Assembly (NCBI RefSeq): GCF_005281615.1
Contig: NZ_SZZM01000002.1
Coordinates: 941,402 to 1,005,401 of the forward strand
Direction: 5' to 3'
Length of the DNA stretch: 64,000 nt
Origin: Rhodoligotrophos defluvii
GTDB lineage: Bacteria; Pseudomonadota; Alphaproteobacteria; Rhizobiales; Im1
Below the pieces are notes generated by a model, which saw only the letters and a program-made list of their open reading frames with translations, made no database searches and had not been told where the DNA came from. The translations under genes and the position numbers were made by a program. Shown here in pieces: positions 27,680 through 35,449 of the stretch (positions within the stretch are counted from its first letter, which is position 1; the number at the start of each line of letters is the position of its first letter).

Positions 27680-27702
27680 ACGGCACGTGCCTGCCGCAGA
27701 CT

Positions 27703-28071
27703 TCATACGGTCGATACTGGCCGCTTATACGCGTACCAGAGCTCGATCGCGGCCAGAATAGCGACAATGATGCCGGCGATCACGTGGGTGTTGGTCGCGG
27801 CAGCGACAGTGCTGAACCCAAGCAGCCATGGCGCCGCCAGCACCCATAGGCCGAGTACCAGGTTTGCCCATTCCTCCCACTCCGTAAAGGAGACGAGGGC
27901 ACCGATCGCAATCAAGGCGATGGCCGCGCCAGCCAGCCAGGCGTTCCAGGCGGCGGCCGCTTCTGTCGTATAAGCCAATACCCACGGGCTGAGTGCGAGA
28001 CAGATGCCCACAATGGCATTGACCACATCGAGGGCAGTTTCTTCGGTTCTTCTCGTTACATTCGCTGCCAT
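27703..28071 (-). CDS. SPW repeat membrane protein
   Basis: The 122-residue protein starts MAANVTRRTEETALDVVNAI at ATG 28071 with a near-perfect AAGGAGGA site. It has four hydrophobic helices arranged as two repeats, each beginning with the SPW-type motif: ALSPWVLAY near residue 27 and LAAPWLLGF near residue 78. This matches the SPW repeat family (PF03779), integral membrane proteins without known function that are often found next to stress genes. It is convergent with htrA. A longer upstream frame exists but lacks a ribosome binding site. Confidence 0.85.
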   Translation of the reverse strand: MAANVTRRTEETALDVVNAIVGICLALSPWVLAYTTEAAAAWNAWLAGAAIALIAIGALVSFTEWEEWANLVLGLWVLAAPWLLGFSTVAAATNTHVIAGIIVAILAAIELWYAYKRPVSTV

Positions 28072-28407
28072 GATCGTTCCTCCTTCTGCTCTACTCCTCT
28101 TTCTCGCTTCTGCGCTCCAGAAGGCTTCCCTACCGGGGAAGCCCACGTGACCGCGGCGCCTCACGCCGGCGACGCTGCCACGAAGCTCGGTGTCCTAATG
28201 TTCACGAGTGGAAGAGAACGGGAGGGTACGGCCGAGGCACTGAGCCCGCTGGTCCGGAAAAGCTCGCCGCCAGCGGCCGGGCGAAGTCGTGATTCTACCA
28301 CCGATTTCTCGCGTGGTCTGCTCACTGCGATCTGCATTGCACATCCCTCCCGTGCTCGGCGAAGGATGAGCGCCGGCGCAGTTGCCGGCGTCAGCGCTCG
28401 GGACAAG
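28072..28407. other. Non-coding gap between SPW gene and Hsp20 remnant
   Basis: The 336 bp hold the SPW promoter and ribosome binding site at the left end. At the right end, directly downstream of the Hsp20 remnant, lies an inverted repeat (GAGCGCCGGC at 28369-28378 and GCCGGCG...GCGCTC at 28384-28399) that may be an old terminator. No convincing gene. Confidence 0.5.
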
Positions 28408-28650
28408 TCACTGCTTGCCGTTGATAGCGATCCGCTTGGCCTTGCTCTGCGCAGTTGCCGTCTTCGGTAGCGTCACCGTAAGCACGCCGTTTTTGGACCT
28501 GGCGTCCACCTTATCCTCTTGGATATCATAACCTAAGGGGATGCGCCGTTCAAACCGGCCGTAGAAGCGTTCCGAGAACTGGCGGTCCTTATCCCCTGTT
28601 TCCGCATTCTCGCAACCCAGCACCAGCTCGGTGCACGAGACATGCGGCAT
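28408..28650 (-). pseudogene. 5'-truncated Hsp20 / alpha-crystallin small heat-shock protein
   Basis: The 80-codon frame encodes only the C-terminal half of an alpha-crystallin domain plus tail. RQFSERFYGRFERRIPLGYD corresponds to beta6-beta7 of the family, KNGVLTVTLPK is the signature strand, and KRIAINGK is the C-terminal extension. The first half of the domain and the N-terminal arm, normally 60-70 residues, are missing. The segment before it (CENAETGDKD) is a degraded version of the usual GE(K/R)KAETEDKD. No continuation is visible in the other minus-strand frames up to 28730. The remnant cannot form the Hsp20 dimer, so I call it a pseudogene; a short peptide could still be made. Confidence 0.75.
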
Positions 28651-28730
28651 AACCCGTTTTCACCGCATGGATGCGCTGTTTCGGACACAATCTCGGTTCA
28701 GGCAGCAGCCCTCATAAAAAGGGGGCGTGC

Positions 28731-28994
28731 ATGCTGTCTCGGGGAAAGTCTTTCTGCGAATGGTTCATCAGGTTCCAAATCGCGATCCACAACTATCTCT
28801 ACAACGACAATTACACCTACGAGCGGTATCTGATCGACAAGGCTCACAGGGACCAGCTCGAAGCGGAGGAGGACAGGAGGATTGCCATGGCCAAGGCCGG
28901 TCTCGATCCGAACGAGATGGACCAGTCGCCGGCCATGTCCTCTGAAGCTCAGGCGGCACCGGCCGACAGCAACCTGGCGGGGGTGATGAGCTGA
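28731..28994 (+). CDS. Small protein, paralogue A of a two-member local family
   Basis: An 87-residue protein beginning MLSRGKSFCEWFIRFQIAIH, with a GGGGGC run just before ATG 28731. The core R14-F-x-I-A-x-H20-N21-x5-N27-x-T-Y-E31-x-Y33 is shared at identical spacing with the protein at 30689. After it comes a charged helix (DQLEAEEDRRIAMAKAGLDP) and an Ala/Ser-rich tail. No signal peptide or transmembrane helix. I do not recognise the family. It lies in the stress-gene region immediately upstream of a DUF488 gene; it is divergent from the Hsp20 remnant. Confidence 0.72.
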   Translation: MLSRGKSFCEWFIRFQIAIHNYLYNDNYTYERYLIDKAHRDQLEAEEDRRIAMAKAGLDPNEMDQSPAMSSEAQAAPADSNLAGVMS

Positions 28995-29144
28995 TCGCGA
29001 GGGAGCTTAAGGTCGGCTTGCCAATCCGGTCATTGTGCCTACGGCCGGAACGCCATAGAAACGTGGTGAGGACACGGGCCGAGCGCGACCATCAACCGGC
29101 GCCGTGCCCCTTCCGCAGTCATCCAAATGCTGGCGAGGTGCGGT

Positions 29145-29546
29145 ATGCCCGTGAGTATCGTTCGCTTGGGGACGCCGCGCCTTCCCAAAGAAGGCACGCG
29201 GATCGGCACTGTCCGCCACCTTCCGCGAGGCGTGCGCAAGGAGCGCTATGCAGCCGACAATTGGTTCGACGTCTGGTATCCGGAGCTTGCGCCCAGCGCC
29301 GAACTCGTGGCCCGTGCCAGGAAAGCGCAGACGGAGGAGGAGTGGAGCGGCTTCGTTCGGGCGTTTCGCGCCGAGATGGACCAGCCAGCAGCCCGCCGGA
29401 CATTGACGCTACTGGCGGCTTTGTCGCGAGACGCCGATTTCTCGATCGGCTGCTATTGCGAGGACGAGGCGCGCTGCCACCGTTCCGTGCTGCGTGCGCT
29501 GCTGGCCGAGCATGGCGCCGTCATCGCTGGCCCGAATGGCGGTTGA
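29145..29546 (+). CDS. DUF488 family protein
   Basis: The 133-residue protein starts MPVSIVRLGTPRLPKEGTRI (ATG 29145 after GAGGTG; an ATG six codons earlier is also in frame). Family features are visible: GTVRHLPRGVRKERYAADNW with FDVWYPELAPS, and the C-terminal CYCEDEARCHRSVLRALLAE with conserved cysteines and His-Arg-Ser. DUF488 proteins are small cytoplasmic proteins often found in stress or redox contexts; some are heme-binding or nuclease-associated candidates, with no firm function. Its place between the small paralogue and an exported peptide is consistent with the accessory region. Confidence 0.85.
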   Translation: MPVSIVRLGTPRLPKEGTRIGTVRHLPRGVRKERYAADNWFDVWYPELAPSAELVARARKAQTEEEWSGFVRAFRAEMDQPAARRTLTLLAALSRDADFSIGCYCEDEARCHRSVLRALLAEHGAVIAGPNGG

Positions 29547-29765
29547 GGATGCGATCAACGTCCCTCGCATCCATTCGCGCCTCTGTGAGCGCCCCAAGGG
29601 AATAAACGCCTCTCCCCCTCGTTGTTGAACCATATCCCTGAGTTTCAGGGCTCGTGTTCGATATTCGGAAAGCAGCGGAGACGCGTGGCTCGCACTCAGG
29701 AGAACCGCCCTCGCCGCACGATCTGGCTTTGCCAGCGCGCGGCCCTTGAGATCGGGAGTACCGCA

Positions 29766-29981
29766 ATGCGCCCCCTATATACGACCGCGTTCACTCTAGG
29801 CTGGTTCGCCGTGGCGATCCTGTCCTATGCGCAGGTGGAAGCGGACGCGCCGCCCACGCCGAGAGCCAAACTGTGCAAGATGGTGGACGAAGGCAAGCCC
29901 ACCGGTACCATCATCGAGAGCCGTATGACCATGGAAACCGAAAGGGTTGCGCAAGCCGCGCCGGACCTCAAGCAAAACTGA
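29766..29981 (+). CDS. Small exported hypothetical protein
   Basis: A 71-residue protein with a clear signal peptide: MRPLYTTAFTLGWFAVAILS followed by YAQVEADA, cleaved probably after an Ala near 22-28. The mature part is about 45 residues, polar, with one cysteine (KLCKMVDEGKPTG) and the motif GTIIESRMTMETERVAQ. GGGAG is 8-12 bases before ATG 29766. No family recognised. One cysteine and small size could suit a periplasmic stress peptide, but that is a guess. It stands alone. Confidence 0.55.
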   Translation: MRPLYTTAFTLGWFAVAILSYAQVEADAPPTPRAKLCKMVDEGKPTGTIIESRMTMETERVAQAAPDLKQN

Positions 29982-30010
29982 TCCCGGCCGCGACTTGTCG
30001 CTGCCAACCC

Positions 30011-30439
30011 TCAGAGATGTCCGAGGTCGGCGTTCAGGTTGGTGACGGCGTCGGCAACATGGCTAAACGTTGGATGCGCGAGGGCCGGATTTTCCTCGAA
30101 CCAAAATTTTGGCGGGATGGCCTCGGCGACATGGGTCAGCGCGCCCTGAAGATCGTTTTCCGAGGCTGTCCAGATACGGCCCTGAGCATCCCCGGCAAAC
30201 CGGTGCAGGAAGTCCAGGGCCTCGTCCAGCCGAGCTTCGTCCGCAAAATGGACATACCGGCCTTCAGCCGAGGGCGGCTTTGCAGGTACCGTGCTGACAT
30301 ACTGATCCCAGCGCAGATTGGCTGCGGCGACCCTTTCCGCAGCCGCCACGTCGGCCGGCGCTTCAAGGCCGATACATTGGCTCAAATAACGCCCGGCGTC
30401 ACTGGCGTAAGAAACGAACGAAGAAAAATCAAAGGGCAT
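30011..30439 (-). CDS. Hypothetical protein
   Basis: A 142-residue soluble protein, MPFDFSSFVSYASDAGRYLS followed by an Ala-rich helical segment and YVSTVPAKPPSAEGRYVHFA, with a C-terminal half rich in helices (LDEALDFLHRFAGDAQGRIW). No signal peptide, no membrane segment, no motif I recognise. Codon use is like the chromosome average. It is minus-strand, 30 bp from the convergent exported peptide gene; the following 249 bp contain no other gene. Real but uncharacterised is the most likely status. Confidence 0.6.
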   Translation of the reverse strand: MPFDFSSFVSYASDAGRYLSQCIGLEAPADVAAAERVAAANLRWDQYVSTVPAKPPSAEGRYVHFADEARLDEALDFLHRFAGDAQGRIWTASENDLQGALTHVAEAIPPKFWFEENPALAHPTFSHVADAVTNLNADLGHL

Positions 30440-30688
30440 TACAGTTCATCCAAAATACAGCGGCCCGAAACATAGCGGCCTGCTTGCTCAATTCGCGCCC
30501 TGCCCTCCAGTTCGCGTGGACGGGCCACACCTCGACCGATTGGCTCGGCGCACAGCGGGAGCAAACCTCGCACTCAATCCAGTCCAATTGATGGCCGTGC
30601 ATTCTCCGCAGAATGCGCAGATTGCGCCGCGGCCTTGCCTCACCACAAGGCTCCTGGTGCGGCGATTTCACGAAGCGGGGATTTTGTG

Positions 30689-30883
30689 ATGTGGAGCTGG
30701 TGGGCAGAGGTGATGGAGAAATGGGTAAGATTCGTCATAGCGGTTCATAACCACTGCGAAGGGGAAAACCTGACTTATGAGCTCTATCAGGAGGGGCTTT
30801 GGAAGCTTTGCAAGGACGATTGTGTGGAAACGATAGATGAAATCGAGCAGCGCCTCGACCGCCTGTTCGGCGACACCGTTTAG
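30689..30883 (+). CDS. Small protein, paralogue B of a two-member local family
   Basis: A 64-residue protein, MWSWWAEVMEKWVRFVIAVH, then N21 and a charged C-terminal helix (VETIDEIEQRLDRLFGD). Aligned without gaps from Met1 with the protein at 28731, it shares M1, S3, E10, R14, F15, I17, A18, H20, N21, N27, T29, Y30, E31 and Y33. The RF-IA-HN...N-TYE-Y pattern therefore defines a family. It is tryptophan-rich at the N-terminus and acidic overall. Its TAG overlaps the stop of the convergent channel gene by 3 bp. Function unknown. Confidence 0.7.
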   Translation: MWSWWAEVMEKWVRFVIAVHNHCEGENLTYELYQEGLWKLCKDDCVETIDEIEQRLDRLFGDTV

Positions 30884-32052
30884 TGATGGCCGTGGCCGAA
30901 CAGGGCCATTTCGCCGGTTGGAGGAGCACGGTGATCCGGACTCTCGCCCAAATAGCGGAATGTGGTGGTTCTCCACCAATCACTTCTTGTCACGGCAAGC
31001 AATTGCCGGTCGATTGGCTCGCGAAGCCCGCTTCCAGTGGGCAATGCGATTCCGTAGCTCTGCTTGTCGAAGATCGGGTCCAGCAGATCGAGCGAGCGCT
31101 GGTAATTTCTGTTGATCTGCCAGGCGAGAAGTGGCCGATCATAGACGAATGCATCGATCGTTCCGTCCTTCAGGGCGGCCAAGCCTGACTGGAGATCGGG
31201 AAACGGTTGAAAGCTGATGCGCTGGTCGGCCAGATAGTCGACCGCTTCTGAGTTCGCGACGGTCCCCACATGAACGGAGCGCAGGTCGTCCACCCCGTGT
31301 ATGGCGCCGCGCAGCTGTGTTGCCGTCAAAGCCGAAGCGATCAGCGCCGTGAAGGTGGAGATCACCAGCACCGAAGTGACGCCCCAGCCCATCGCAAGCA
31401 GCTCGCCGGGTAAGGTCACGGGGGTCTTGTGCGATGCATGACCTGTCGCCGTCGAGGCCGACCAGAGGAGGCTCTGGATCAGTCCTTGTTTTCCGGTGAA
31501 ATCCCGGTTCTTTCGTCGCTCAACCAGCCAGCACAGCACACCCACGAGCACCAAGGCGCCGAGCAAGCCCAGGATTCCCACGAGCATATCCCGCGAAATG
31601 ATGCTGTGCAGCAGCTTACCCCAGCTGGTGTGCCTTTTGGCAACGGCAATGCTCAGGCCGGTCTCATAGAACGGCTGCGAAAAATCCAGCGCCTTCTCGC
31701 GCTCTGCTGTGATCGTGAGGGCGGCCACCGCCACGTCGAACGAGCCGTTGGCGGTGCCGAGGATCAAATTCTGCAGCGATGTCTCTGTGAATCGATATCG
31801 TAGGCCGAGTTCGTCGGCGATGCGGCGCCACAAGTCGATGGTAATACCTTCCCATTCGCCATGTTCGGACTTCATGGCAAAGGGTGGGGCCTCCTTGGTG
31901 CCAACGATCAACTCTCCACCCTGAGTGCCTTCGACAGGCGCCTGGGCAACCGCGCAGACCGGCAACAGGAGGCAGAGCGCTATAGCACCTGCCGCGACCC
32001 GATATGCCCAGAACCGAGCAGCCACAAAATAATCCGTCAACAGAAAATCCAT
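30880..32052 (-). CDS. Prokaryotic ionotropic-glutamate-receptor-like channel
   Basis: The 390-residue protein from ATG 32052 has the GluR0-type layout. A signal peptide (about 17-37) precedes lobe 1 of an SBP_bac_3 ligand-binding domain (ELIVGTKEAPPFAM, FDVAVAALTITAERE). The pore module follows: M1 155-177, P-loop 189-211, M2 216-244 with STFTALIASALTA, matching the SYTANLAA gate of iGluRs. Lobe 2 comes last (DLRSVHVGTVANSEAVDYL, KDGTIDAFVYDRPLL). The selectivity-filter position reads TATGHASH rather than the potassium-type TVGYGD. Databases would usually call it an amino-acid ABC binding protein, but the central helices argue for a ligand-gated channel. Convergent with paralogue B. Confidence 0.8.
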   Translation of the reverse strand: MDFLLTDYFVAARFWAYRVAAGAIALCLLLPVCAVAQAPVEGTQGGELIVGTKEAPPFAMKSEHGEWEGITIDLWRRIADELGLRYRFTETSLQNLILGTANGSFDVAVAALTITAEREKALDFSQPFYETGLSIAVAKRHTSWGKLLHSIISRDMLVGILGLLGALVLVGVLCWLVERRKNRDFTGKQGLIQSLLWSASTATGHASHKTPVTLPGELLAMGWGVTSVLVISTFTALIASALTATQLRGAIHGVDDLRSVHVGTVANSEAVDYLADQRISFQPFPDLQSGLAALKDGTIDAFVYDRPLLAWQINRNYQRSLDLLDPIFDKQSYGIALPTGSGLREPIDRQLLAVTRSDWWRTTTFRYLGESPDHRAPPTGEMALFGHGHH

Positions 32053-32167
32053 AGTGCCCGGAGAGGTGAGGCGAAAATGTCTTTTTGCTTCGCACGGGTC
32101 CTGTGCAGAAGCCACTACGGCCAGAATCCGAGGTCGAGCAACCGTCGGCCTCGGATTCTGGGGATGG

Positions 32168-33025
32168 TTATGCCGGGTTCGTTGGATTGGTCGGCTTTGA
32201 CGACTCGGTGCCGCTGGCCGGGATGTGCTCGATCTCGACCTGCTGCCGGCGGACCTTGTCGTGTACGGTCTCGACGTGATCGCTGCCGGTAAGGCGCAGG
32301 GCGACCTCTTCGACGATCCGCGCAGTCTTGTTTACGACGGCATGCTCGGCGGTCTCGACCACCTCGATCGTGCTGTCTGCCCAGTCGACATGGTCGACAT
32401 ATTTCGGATCGCTGACAGCCTTGCGAATGACCTCCGCGTGTTCTTCATGGAGCGTGACATGCTTTGTCACCGGGCGCTCGGTCACGAAACGGCGAACCCG
32501 GGTTCGCCCGGTTTCGACCATCTTCTTGCCGACGTTCAATTGCTCTTCGGCGAGCTTCAGAACACCTTGATGGGCTTCGGCGAGCTTCGGTGACACGGCA
32601 ACTTTCTGCTCAGAGGGAAGCGGCGTCGCGCAGGCGAGCTTCGCGGCGGTCTCCACATGCGCAGCAGGCGCGATACCAGCGGTAATGGCGCGGTCGTGCA
32701 CGTCAATCGGTCGATGCAGGTCCAGGATTCCCGTCGCATGGGCGACCTCGTTCCCTACGGTGCGCAAGACCACGACACTGCCACCGTGATCGATCGCGTG
32801 CGAATAAACCGCCGCCTCATGCTCGAAGACGTTATCGCCGAGCAAGCGCTTCCACAGGCCCTTCTTGTGAACATTGCCCTTGCCATTGGTGCTCAAACGG
32901 CTCTTGTCAAAAACGCTGATGTCGTCATCAGCAAAACCAGAAGCCTTGAGGGCCTTAACCGCGGCATCGGCTTGCTTTGTTGTGTCGAAAACTGCAACAA
33001 CGGTTTGAATGTTTTGACTAGGCAT
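32168..33025 (-). CDS. YsnF/AvaK (DUF2382) stress protein with N-terminal general-stress domain
   Basis: The 285 residues have two parts. Residues 1-105 (QTVVAVFDTTKQADAAVKAL, DDDISVFDK, EHEAAVYSHAIDHGGSVVVLR) resemble the general stress protein 17M / YflT-like ferredoxin-fold domain. Residues about 150-270 form a DUF2382 domain (VSPKLAEAHQGVLKLAEEQL, VGKKMVETGRTRVRRFVTER, PVTKHVTLHEEHAEVIRK), the conserved YsnF/AvaK region known from stress-induced and akinete proteins. ATG 33025 follows GAGGAG. It is 57 bp downstream of a second, shorter DUF2382 gene on the same strand, so the two form a pair. Confidence 0.85.
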   Translation of the reverse strand: MPSQNIQTVVAVFDTTKQADAAVKALKASGFADDDISVFDKSRLSTNGKGNVHKKGLWKRLLGDNVFEHEAAVYSHAIDHGGSVVVLRTVGNEVAHATGILDLHRPIDVHDRAITAGIAPAAHVETAAKLACATPLPSEQKVAVSPKLAEAHQGVLKLAEEQLNVGKKMVETGRTRVRRFVTERPVTKHVTLHEEHAEVIRKAVSDPKYVDHVDWADSTIEVVETAEHAVVNKTARIVEEVALRLTGSDHVETVHDKVRRQQVEIEHIPASGTESSKPTNPTNPA

Positions 33026-33082
33026 TTGTCTACTCCTCGTGCGTTAAATGGATCGTGAAAATAAGTCTAGGGCAGAGAAATC

Positions 33083-33541
33083 TTATTCCGGTGATGTTTT
33101 CGCTGGCACGTGCGAGATGACCGCTTCCTGGCGCCGCAGGGTTACGCTCTCCCGGTGCCTTTCAGTGGTGCGTACACGGCGGATATGGATCTCCTCCTTC
33201 AGCATGAGACGTCGCTCCACGACCAAGACTTCCTCGAGCACTGGAACAATGGTGACGTTGCCCTCATGCCGAACCGAGGGAACGGCATCGATGGGCCGGT
33301 TGACGGAAACACGCTCGATCTTGACGTGTTCGCTCGCGAGTTCCTCGTCTACCATCTCCTCGTGGGTGCGGGTTACCGTGCCAACGTGCACTCGGCCGGT
33401 CTCGACCTTCTCCTTCGAAACACTCAGTTCTTCCGCATGCAGGGGGATCAAGGTTTCACGCAGGCCGTCGGGCGCCGGGCCTCCTTTCCCGGAGCTTCCT
33501 GCGTTGCTATGGCTTCTGCCCTTGTGTGTCTTTGATGTCAT
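33083..33541 (-). CDS. YsnF/AvaK (DUF2382) domain protein
   Basis: The approximately 152-residue protein from ATG 33541 (MTSKTHKGRSHSN) has a short Gly/Ser-rich N-terminus and one DUF2382 domain: ETLIPLHAEELSVSKEKVET, GRVHVGTVTRTHEEMVDEEL, IVPVLEEVLVVERRLMLKEE, IHIRRVRTTERHRESVTLRR. A longer frame to 33664 adds 41 residues without coding character. It is the upstream partner of the longer DUF2382 gene at 32168. Proteins of this family are thought to bind or protect membranes or DNA in stress, but activity is unproven. Upstream lies the unusually AT-rich stretch. Confidence 0.82.
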   Translation of the reverse strand: MTSKTHKGRSHSNAGSSGKGGPAPDGLRETLIPLHAEELSVSKEKVETGRVHVGTVTRTHEEMVDEELASEHVKIERVSVNRPIDAVPSVRHEGNVTIVPVLEEVLVVERRLMLKEEIHIRRVRTTERHRESVTLRRQEAVISHVPAKTSPE

Positions 33542-34133
33542 GCCCTCGGACCATTGCTGAAATTGGATCGGAAGAAGCAAAGTAATCGGAGGCAAGGCTC
33601 GTGCCTGGGAGAAAGACGTCGCCTTGCAGTTCGGTTGTCGCTTGTCCCTCGGTGTGCGGCCCAATATCAGTCGCGCGCACCGAATAGTAATACCTCGCGA
33701 AAATCCATAATCTTACGCAGATGCGTTCACGAAATACACGTGATTGTCAAAAACCGTTGATCCTGTAATTTGATAAAATAACAGAGAAGATCAATCAATC
33801 ACTCATTTCTTGCATCCCTAACGCAAGCTTGCATCTTATGTAATAGTACAAGCATATAATTTCAGAATCGAATGTACAGTTTCGAATCTTAGGGCGACAT
33901 GCATTAATTCTTTATATCAAGGGACCGAAATGAACAAGATCCCATTCGTTACCTGTTGGTTTATTGATAGGCACGTGCCGTAAATGTCGCGCAGCGAAGC
34001 ACGGTTTGGGCAAAGCCTGGCGCGTGCCGGTGACGACCCGCCGCCGCCAACACATCCCTGCCACGGGCCCGAGGCCGGGCGGCATGGCTGGGCGGCGGCT
34101 GAGTGATCCGCTGAGCGCGGGGTGCGCGCCCTG
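33542..34133. other. Non-coding region with an AT-rich island
   Basis: From about 33680 to 33960 the sequence is markedly AT-rich in an otherwise GC-rich window, with runs such as TTTGATAAAATAACAG and TGCATTAATTCTTTATATC. No frame of credible length is present there. The last 170 bp (33965-34133) return to high GC and contain complementary CCGCCGCC and GGCGGCGG tracts downstream of the acyl-CoA dehydrogenase gene. It is the right edge of the stress-gene region and may hold the DUF2382 promoter or a deletion scar. Confidence 0.65.
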
Positions 34134-35297
34134 TCAGAAAATCGTCGCGACCGGCTGCCCAAAGGCCATGGCACCGGCATATTGCGCTTGCGGGCCAGCC
34201 TGAAGGGGATGGAACCGGGCGCCCTGAATATCGCGGAATCGGCGCTCCAGGCCGTTGCAGCGATAGAAGCCGGCGCCGCCCGATAATTCGAGCGCGAGTT
34301 CCACCGCTCGGATTGCGTGCTCGGCAACGAGGGAACGGCCGATCATCACTTCATTGACCGTATCCGCAGACGGCGCGTTTCTGGCAACGGCTTCGAGCAT
34401 CCAGCGATGCGCCAGCTGCGCAGCCCTGAGCGCGGTTTCCATCCGGCCAGCCAGCTCAAGGCTGTGGGCGGTTGGCGGCCTGCGCTTGGCAAGGGAGAGC
34501 GCCACATCCCGCGCGCTTTCCGCCACACCGAGATAGACGGCATAGATCAGCGGGAACGCGATGGTGGCGATGATCTGGAACACGGGGTGCCATTCGCCCG
34601 CCTTTCTGGAGAAGGCCACATTGGCATCGGGGATGAACAGATCCTCGATGACCACATCATGGGAACCCGTGCCGCGCATGCCGAGGGTGCGCCACGTATC
34701 CACCACCTTCACCTCAGCGGCTTTCATCGGCGCCGCGAAATGGATGACGGCTTGCGAGCCGTCCTCCGCCTCGACCACTGCCCCGGTCATCAGCAGGTCG
34801 CCGGCCTCAGCGCCCGACGTGAATACCTTGCGCGCGGAAATACGGTAGCCGCCGTCCACTTTCACAGCCCTGCCGGATCCGCCGATCCAATCGGATCCGC
34901 CGCTCGACAGCAGGATCAGCCGCTCGGCGGCCACGCGCTTGAGCAAAGGCTCCACAGCCGCGACTTTCTGATGGCGCCAGCGCCAGGCGGGAATGGCGAC
35001 CTGGTGGGTGTGCATGGAAAAGGCGAGCGCGGTGGAGCCACAGGCCTGTGCCAGCACCCTGAGCATGTCCGCGAGCTCGGCAATCTCGGCACCCCCGCCG
35101 CCCAGCTCTTGCGGCACGCCCGCTTCCACTAGGCCGGAGTCCTTGAGCAGTGCGTAATTCTGGGCGACGAACGTATCGGTCTCGTCAAACCGGCTCGTTC
35201 GTTCTGCCAGAACGGGCGCGAGATCGCGCGCGATCTCCACCGGATTTTGCGGTGCCAGCGCCGATCGCTGGGTTAGATGTGAAGCTGTGCTGGTCAT
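34134..35297 (-). CDS. Acyl-CoA dehydrogenase family protein
   Basis: The 387-residue flavoprotein has the three-part ACAD fold: a helical N-domain (LVEAGVPQELGGGGAEIAEL), a central beta domain (RISARKVFTSGAEAGDLLMT, LGMRGTGSHDVVIEDLFIPD) and a C-terminal helical bundle (LELSGGAGFYRCNGLERRFRD). The GMRGTGSHDV motif and the RRFRDIQGARFHPLQ end are typical of the DszC/SfnB/hydroxylase-like branch, which often uses FMNH2 or acts on non-CoA substrates, rather than classic beta-oxidation dehydrogenases. It is divergent from the HxlR regulator across 152 bp, so HxlR may control it. Substrate unknown. Confidence 0.87.
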   Translation of the reverse strand: MTSTASHLTQRSALAPQNPVEIARDLAPVLAERTSRFDETDTFVAQNYALLKDSGLVEAGVPQELGGGGAEIAELADMLRVLAQACGSTALAFSMHTHQVAIPAWRWRHQKVAAVEPLLKRVAAERLILLSSGGSDWIGGSGRAVKVDGGYRISARKVFTSGAEAGDLLMTGAVVEAEDGSQAVIHFAAPMKAAEVKVVDTWRTLGMRGTGSHDVVIEDLFIPDANVAFSRKAGEWHPVFQIIATIAFPLIYAVYLGVAESARDVALSLAKRRPPTAHSLELAGRMETALRAAQLAHRWMLEAVARNAPSADTVNEVMIGRSLVAEHAIRAVELALELSGGAGFYRCNGLERRFRDIQGARFHPLQAGPQAQYAGAMAFGQPVATIF

Positions 35298-35449
35298 GTC
35301 GGTTCCTCCAGACGGTCCAGGAATGCTGGAGGATCGCGCCGTGACGCCATGGGGTCCAGTTCACGAACTGTAGTGGCATCCTCAACGTCTACTTTCTGGA
35401 GTTGCACATTTGCGCTATGTTCACGCCAAAATGCCGGAGGTGACCGTGG

